Assembly (NCBI RefSeq): GCF_001039355.2
Contig: NW_019773859.1
Location: 512,158 to 576,157 of the forward strand
Length of the DNA: 64,000 nt
Reading direction: 5' to 3'
Origin: Lingula anatina
Taxonomy: Eukaryota > Brachiopoda > Lingulata > Lingulida > Lingulidae
Below are positions 46,601-55,600 of this stretch, one piece after another. The first letter of the stretch is position 1, and every line of letters starts with the position of its first letter. The translations under genes and the position numbers were made by a program. The notes beneath the pieces were generated by a model. It did not search any database. It saw only the letters and a list, made by a program, of their open reading frames with translations, and was not told where the DNA came from.

Positions 46601-49600
46601 AACCAAAGTTATTATATTTACCACCGCCAAGGAGGTTATGTTTTCACCCCTGTTTGTTAGTCTGTCTGTCATCAACATGACTGAATGTTCCAAAACATAA
46701 CTCAAAAATATATGGACCAAATTTGATGAAATTTTCAGGAACTGTCAGAAGTGAGCAAAGGAAGACATTATTTGTTTTTGATGGTAATCTGGATCAATAA
46801 TCAATAATCAAATTTCAATCATTAACATAACTCAAAATGTTTTGGACCGATTTTGATGAAATTTTCAGGGTAGGTCAGGAATGGGTTAACGTAGAAGTGA
46901 TTAGTTTTTGGTGGTGATCGGGATCAATAATCAATCAATAATCAATAATTAAAAAATCAATCATCAACATTATAAAAAAATTATGGACCGATTTTGATGA
47001 AATTTGTAGGGTAGGTGAGAAATGGGTTATCGTAGAAGTGATTAGTGTTTGGTGGTGATCCGGATCATATTCAATCAATAATCAATAATAATAAAAAAAT
47101 TGCTGCCTTGGCAGAGATCTGCGCTCTCGGGGTGCTTTTCTAGTTATATATTGAATTGAGGAAGAAGTCATATACTGGCACTATAACTGTGATGTTATTA
47201 TATTCCTTTTTAAGTTTACAAATAAAGCATCTTTAAAGACTGGACTTGCACAATGCAATAGAAAATTCTCTCTCTCATCGATACTTTTTTATCACATATG
47301 TGATGCAGTAGCTAACGTAATTTATACTTTTCCAGAGTAACTGTCTAGAGTAGATAATTCAACATATTTACAATTGATCACTAGAAAGGTACCCAAACAA
47401 ATAAATATTCCCAAATACACTGTAACTTGAAGGCAGACGTGGAATTATAATTAAACCCTATAATGGTTGCAAGTGACAGATTAACACTGTTCATCTCTAT
47501 GTTAATTTATAAAATATAAAGATTTAAATTTTACAAATTAACATGAAGATGACAGATTAACTTTGTTCATTTTCTTTTCTTTCCATATGTATATCAGGCC
47601 CGTCACCATGGGTAGAGCACTCTTCCGAAGTGAATCGATTATATTCTCCGTGATGTATATATATGTATGCGTGTGGATATGTAGACCTATTCACTACCAA
47701 CACAGGTCTGTATACTCACCATGTTCTTCACGAAGGCTGTCGGCGTCATTGGTGTTTTGGAGTCAGGGTGTACAAATTTCAAATAGACATCTCGAAAAAG
47801 CCACAGGAAGTTTGGAAACATCTTTCGAAGTGTCCCCAAGTCTTCTGTCACCTCTTCGTTTTCCTTTGCCCGAACTTTCCCAGTTACATCAGTAAGGACT
47901 CTTAAGACAAAATCAGCTTTTTTCACACTTGTTTTTTTTAATGATAAGTCCGATATATGTACAGATTTTTATAGATTTGTTTCAACTGACCTAAGTCTTT
48001 AAAAATGTCCAATGATGCTAATAACCTTAAATTATTTTTGTCCCAACTCTTCATAAAAAAAACTAAGGTAGGTTAATGTTGATCCAACAATGTAGTGTGG
48101 GCAGATTACATTTTGTAGATAAAAGGGTAAAATCTAAAAAAAAAAGAAGTAGATAGCTAAAGCTACACTTAATGCAATGTGAAGTTGTAAAATCATCGTA
48201 AAGGTAAACTTCATCTACACCATCTACACCATCATCTGAGATAAAGCATTTATTTCATTACATGTGACATGCTACACTTGGTGTCATGCAGCAAGTACTG
48301 TATAAACGTACTGAAACCAATTACATGCATTCACTACAAAAGAGAAGTAATACTTAACAGGAAGCAAAAAGCCTATGTTTACAAGTGCAGGTGCTGATGT
48401 GCTGTCACCAATAAAAAATTAAGTTTTATTAGCATTACATGCCCTGAAGATACCAAACACTGCACATTTACAAATAATTGCAACAATATTAAAAACAACA
48501 ATAGTGGAAATACCGGTATGACGAGCTATGGTAGTCTATTGTGATCGGGATGAAATCGAATTCAAAAACTGATGTAAAAACCATACAGTTAGCGACATAT
48601 TTGTATAAAAAGGCAAAGGGAAATATAGGGTATATTTTACTCCATTTACCTAAGTGATTACCCCAATGTCTTTACATGTGCAATTATTGACTTTATTTAT
48701 TTTGAAGGGCTTACTTGAGTTCTTCTATTTCCCTTTTTGTCGGCGCGTTCTTGGTGTTATAAATCAGCTGTGATGTAAGCAGCACTGTCATCACTAATAT
48801 ACCAACATCATTGGAAACCTCAGACTCATAGGCATCTGAAAGACAATGAATGAAGTCCAATTAATAGATTTATGTCTTAATTTGTTAGAAGGTGAAAAAG
48901 ACACCATTTGGTCGATGTTTGGTGCTTTCACATGAAAGTTCTGTAATCAAATTGATCATTTAAGTTGTTTGATGTTTTTAAAAATATTTTAGCCATTAAT
49001 AAAATCTTCAATTCACTTACGTCCATGATAAGCTATACAATACAGATACAGGGCACAGTTAAATGTTTTACACGAAACACGGCAAAACTTAATTCTCATA
49101 GAAAGTAATTTGCAAACCCTTCGTTACAAGGTATTATGAAAAAGAAACTGGAGGTTGAGGACAAAATGTGTTGGTAAATTAAACGTGTATCTCTTAATAA
49201 CCTTTATACAAAGTAATTTTTGTTAGTTCGAATAATATCGAAAAGGGTTGTTATTTGTAAAAAAAAAAAACTTTCGTTACTGAAATAGGCTTAAACCTTC
49301 GTAACTGAATATTAAAAATTCCCATAGTATCTAGGCATGAAATATAAAATTCTGGATGATTCACACAAAAAGCAAGATTTATCACTTTTTTCTCCAGAGA
49401 TTTAGAAAAAATAGAATTCCCGAACATATCTCCAGCTTAATTTTTCACTCACTTTTCTGTTTTCTTTAAATAGACCTACATTATTGGGAATGAGTGAATG
49501 TCCAGCGAATCTTATCTTTCCACTGGTCAGGTTCTCTGTCCATATTTCTGTTTCACCCTTTCTTCTTATTACCTCCTCATTTCTTAGTCTTTCGGTTTAT

Positions 49601-52600
49601 GGAATCCTGAGAATTCTTCTGTAGGGCCAACGTTAAATGACCTTATTCTCTATACGGTATCTTTGCAAAAGTTCCAGGTTTTGCTTCCATAGGAAAGAAC
49701 TGGTTCTACATAACAGTTTAGTACCATCTATTTCAGATCTAAGTTAAGCATTACTCTCAGAAACTCTTTGCATCTCCAGAAATAATTTTTGGCACGATAT
49801 TTATTTGGGTAATCCCCCCTCCCCCACCCCTCCAATAAAAAAAAGTTTCCCCGGCAATACTACAAAATTCGCACTTTATTATTATTATTATTATTATTAT
49901 TATTTATAAACTTTATATGTCTCAAAATGTTCTCTGATTTAGGGACCGTTCACATGAAAAATCTATTTTCTAAATATCTATTTGCGGTATGTTGTGATCA
50001 CGGTCTGTGCCCTGAATACCCCACGGCGTAATTACGGGCAGCGCGAGCCAGTTACTTCCAAAGCTGTAATTAATTCTCGGCGCTGCCAGTAATTACGCCG
50101 TGGGGTATTCAGGGCACAGACCGTGATCACAACATACCGCAAATAGATTTTTAGAAAATAGATTTTTCATGTGAACACAGCCTTATTTTGAGCGCCTGCA
50201 GTTTTGTGTCATCTGTTTCTTGGAAGGGGAATCTAAATATCAGTTGCCAATAATCTTTACTTCAAGGTTTTTAATATTTGCGTGCCATTTACCTATACTT
50301 CCATCTAGTGGTATCATATGGTCTTGGGGAAATTTCTGTAAAACTATCTTTCGGTTTAGTATCTTTTTTAATCGAATCAATAATTTCATGAGAAATAATT
50401 TTCTTCCTTGGGTCAATTCAGACGATATGCTCTTTTGTAGTCCAGCAGAAGATTAGCGCTAAGGTTAAAATTTATCATTAGGTCCCTCTAGAGAGAGGAA
50501 ATATCCAAAGTCATTTACAATATCATTGATGTAAAATACGTCATTTTTACACCCTCTTTTATAGAAAATAGTGTAATTTTTTTATTTTATTATTTGAATT
50601 TTCCAAAATGGTTCGGATAGGATTTCTTCAGGGGCTGGCCTGGAATTTTCCTGATTTACATTCAAGGAATAGAAAACGAATTGTCAAAAGGGATTGTCCG
50701 TTGCTTGTATGCTTTTAATCTACCTTTTGCCAAGGTCCACATTTTATGATACCTTCCACTTTCTCTTATTTTTTCTTCAAGATGTCTTTAAAAACTTTTA
50801 GTCCCCTTGCAGAGAATTTTATTTGTGGTACCTTTAAAGCTCGATTTTCATAAGTTTATATGAGTAGGGCATTGTGCTTTATCAGCGATCTGTGAATCTA
50901 AGAAATCGCACAATGCAAAAAGAGAGATGAAATGCAGCCACTCTATATAATTTACTACTAGAAATAAATGTTTACCGGTCCCTTCGCTGTCTAACAGAAT
51001 GGTGGTGAATCCCTTCCTTTTATTTCTCAGGACCTTTGTCCCCATCCAAATACCGACGGTCTGAGAGTTCATTTCGTCTCCAAGTTCAAACGCATTATGC
51101 GATCCAGCCATTCTGCAAAGAGACATGTGAAGCATCAATTTAATATTACAAAGACAGAAATGGATATACCCAGCATATCCCGAGGCAGGTGGCAATGAAT
51201 GTTTTTATGCAAATATCTAAAGAAAATTGGGAGAAAACACCCTTCTAAAGGTTTACAATTTTATTTTTGCGCGGACCGTTTTTGTTACTAAAAGTGTATG
51301 ATATGCATGCTTAGTCCTATTCCTTTATTAGATATTTATTTGGTGCGATATTGTCGTGTCCGACATAAAGATATCTTATGAAGTCATGTGATGTAACGTG
51401 TCCAATAGTTGTCGAGTAATGTGGCGGCCTCATTGTATAACGCCGTGGTAAAGAAATAATGCATTATACAAGTATAAGTAATTAAAGTCTGCGTGCATCG
51501 ACCATAGATAACAAATTAGTATATAAGCGATGAGAATTGATACCTAGGGGGAGGAAACAGAGGAAGAAGGAAGGGAGACTGGAAGAGACGGAGTACGGAG
51601 CAGACGTGACTTCGGAGGGTTAGGAGTTGGAGACTTCATTTAGAATATGTAGATACCGAGCGTCGACGAATAAATCGTTTAACTGGTCATTATGTGGACT
51701 TGGGTTTTCTTTTAGTTTATGGTCCAATGGAGACCCCCCCTCCCCCCTCCCCTCCCCCCCTTAGTGATTTTCATTCACTATGTTTTTCTGAAAGCTAAGG
51801 TCCTGAGCTTTTATTTTCTGCTTGTTTGCCATTAAACTGGTGGTGGGTGGGTGTGCTACAGCCGTTGCCATGGTAACGTCTCAGATTAAACATTGAAATT
51901 TCTGAGAATGAAAGAATATTAAATAATTCAAATATATTAAGTAAATGGAATTCAAATTCATTTCAGATGTATAGTTTAAGAGCTGCACTATACTTTAAGA
52001 TCCTTAAAATTTTCAAAGATGGCTGTAAATTCAAGATGGCGACCAATTTATGCTTATTTTGAGCAATTTTAATTATTTTAATATTTGAGTTTTTATTCAA
52101 TAATAAAGGAATAAAAATGTGGGATATGTTTTGATGCACCAGAATAGCATACAGTCTCTACTTGTGACCTACAGTATTTGTTTTAGATGCAACCTTTTAA
52201 TTTTGTTGTAAAATCCTGAAATCCGAAATGGCGGCCAAAATACAAGTCTCTTAGATTCCGCTGCCCCAACTGGAAAGATGCCAGATTTATCATCAAAGTA
52301 TCATTCTTTATTGCTTTTTATAAACTGAATTCGAACTTAGGACTTTTCAAAATAATTTGCATTAATTCTGATTACATTAAGACTTTCAAAATTCAAAATG
52401 GCCGCCAAAATGCTTATACACACTGGCTAAAATTGATATAATATATTCTTCCAACAGAATATTAATTTTAATTATCTCCAACCAACTTAGTCCCATTAGT
52501 GATTTTTGTTTACTATGATTTTCTGGTAGGTTAGGCCATTAGCTTTTATTTTCTGCTTGTTTGCCATTAAACTGGTGGTGGGTGTGAGTAACAGAGCTGT

Positions 52601-55600
52601 TGGCCATGGTAATGTCTGGGGTTGAAAATTGATATTTTTGAGACCAAAAATAAAAATTAAATATTTCAAATGCATTTAAAATTATGGAATTCTAAATAAT
52701 ACCATATGTGTAAAGAAAGAAGTGTGCTATACTTCACAATCATCAAAATGTCCCAAGATGGCAGCAAATTCAAGATGGCTGCCAATTTTTGCTTATTTTT
52801 GAATAATTTTGGGAATTTTTTTATATTTGAGTTTATATTTAATTATTAAGAAATTGCAATGCGGCATGTGTTTTGATGTTCCATAATGACAAAAAGCCTC
52901 TGCTTTCTGCCTTAGGTGCTTGTTGAAGATGTAACCCTTTAATTTTGACGTAAAATCCTGAAATCCAAGGTGGCTGCCACAAAACATGACTTTTACATAC
53001 GGTCTACCTAACTGGAAAGATGCCATATTAATCATCCCAAATTACATTCTTTATTTCTTTAAGGTATACTGAATAGGGACCTAGGACCCTTTTCTATAAA
53101 TTGTGTTAATTCAGATTGCATTATGACTTTCAAAATTCAAAATGGCCGCCAATTTGCTTATACATGAAATGATATAATACACTATTCCAATACAAAATAA
53201 AACTCAATAAACTCAAGCTAGCTCAGCCCTATTGGCAATTTTTATTCACTATGATTTTCTAATAGCGTAGGACCTAAGTTCAAATATTCTGCTTGTTTGC
53301 CATGTAATAGGTGATAGGTGTGACAGTATCAGCTGTTGCCATAGTAACACAGGGGTTTTAGAATTATAATTTCTGAGACCTTTGAATTGCCATGTATTTC
53401 AAATATATGAACTCGATGTATTATAAACTTTTTTTAAAAAATTAGATTTGGACCTCAGCTATTAATAAAATTATTTGAAAAAATAATCATAGTTAAATTG
53501 CCAAGATGGCAGCCAATCCAAGATTGCGATAAATCTATGTTAATTTTCTTCTTATTACTGAAAGTACCTTTTTGTAAACTTTGAAAGCAGCATTGGAATT
53601 GAGAAATGTTAGTTTTTTGGATACGCTGATATGAAAATAATTGCATAATTACTGTTTACAGTGATTTTTACTTCCATAACTTCTTTTTTAAGTGTAATAA
53701 AACCTGAAATCCATGGTGGCCATCACAAAGCATCGTTTATACATATTGCTGTGCTGACCAAATATATGTTACATTTTCGTTTCAAAATGCCTCTTTTGCT
53801 TTTTCTGATAAAGTGAATTAACCTATTAGGCTATTATCTAAATATAAATAATTTCTATTCATTAAGATTTCACTGGCAATTAATTTTCAAAAGATTTTCG
53901 GCCAAATTGTATTTACTTGGCCATTCCAAAATTCATCAGGGCCACAAATGGACATGACAGTGCAGGTATGAATTTTGCTGCAATGATATTAAACAATGCA
54001 AGAAACAAGTAATTCTAAAATTTGTGCAGTTAATTTCAATCAAATATGCCCTTTCTACACTGCTTCCACAGAAACACTTGCCCATATTTAGTTAAATGGA
54101 TTAAGGATTAAGGCTTTTTGGAAATGGATGAATTGTCTTGGCTTAGTCTTTTTTAATGAAGAATGATCACTGTAAAGCCAGTTAAGATTTGCTGTTACCT
54201 CTGAAACCGAGATTTTGTTACAATCTAAGACGGTGTTCATCTATGTGAATAAATGGAATAAAACATTTACATGTATATGCCATAACTCAGCTTCAAACTG
54301 CTAGAGAGGTAAAATTATATCCACGTTTTGGAAAAAATTCAATATATCCACTAACTTCAACTGAATATATAATTTGATTTTTTATAATATTTTATTTAAA
54401 ATATAATTGTATAAAAATGCAAAATCACCATCTATATTTGCAAACTAGTTGCTTTTCACTCAAAATCAGACTATTTTGCGTCATTAAACTTGCCCAATAG
54501 ATGGTAAGAGGTGATCAAATAATTTCAGCCATCTACCACATGATAATTTAAATACTTGTAGACCATACTGAGTTATTACAAATGGCCACGATCTTGGCTT
54601 CGTATTATTCAGATTCAATACACCAAAAGGGAATAACAATAACAAAAGAATAAAAGAATAAATACAGATAGAAAGAAGGCAATTTTGGAGAAAACTGTAC
54701 AATATTTGAAGTTCGGACAGCAGTATATACCAAAGTAAATCACCCAGGATTTGTTGGGGCTATTTTGGATTTCAAGTTTTTTTTGTCTTAAAATGATAAT
54801 TACAGGAATAACAAACACTATAAGCAGTAAGTAAAGACTAAATACCATATGGATATCAAAATACTTAACATCCCATTAAATTTATTAAATTTTCAACATT
54901 AGTTACTAACAGTAGAAACAGGTTTAGAAATCAGCTTAAATTGGCCGCAATTTTGATATTGCTGCCATCTTGAATAAAATCACACCATCTTGGATTTTTG
55001 CCATCATACCACGAATACAGATGTCTTCATATTTTAAATAAGTTTACATTATTGTTGAAGATGATTATATTTGAAATGTATGAAATTTTCTTAGTCTCAG
55101 AAATGTCAATTTCGAACCCCTGTGTTAGTATGGCAATGGCTGGATTAATAGAATAGAAAACAAGCAGAAAATGGGATCTTAGGATGTAAGCTACTAGTAT
55201 ATAATATATAGTAGTAAATAAGAGTCGCTAAAGGGGAGGTTCAGGTTAATAAAATCAATCTAAGTAACATTCATTTGGAATATAATTCTCTATCAATTTC
55301 TTAGCAAGAGTGTATCATACCGATCATGAATATATAGTCCCCTATACTCAATGACAGCAATTTCTTTCAAATGCGACAGAATACATTAGTATTTAAACTC
55401 AAAAGTATTCTTTTCCATGTCAGATGTGCGTGATTAGAATGTTCATAAAACTTTGTGTGATTTCTTAGGTCAAATGTGAGTGACTTGCATTTATTATGGG
55501 GTATTATATGTCTTTCATCTAGTCTTCGCTTATTTTTGACCATTTGATCTTTCTTTTTTTTAATAATTTTACATGACCACACATCTAGTAGTGAGGAGCA

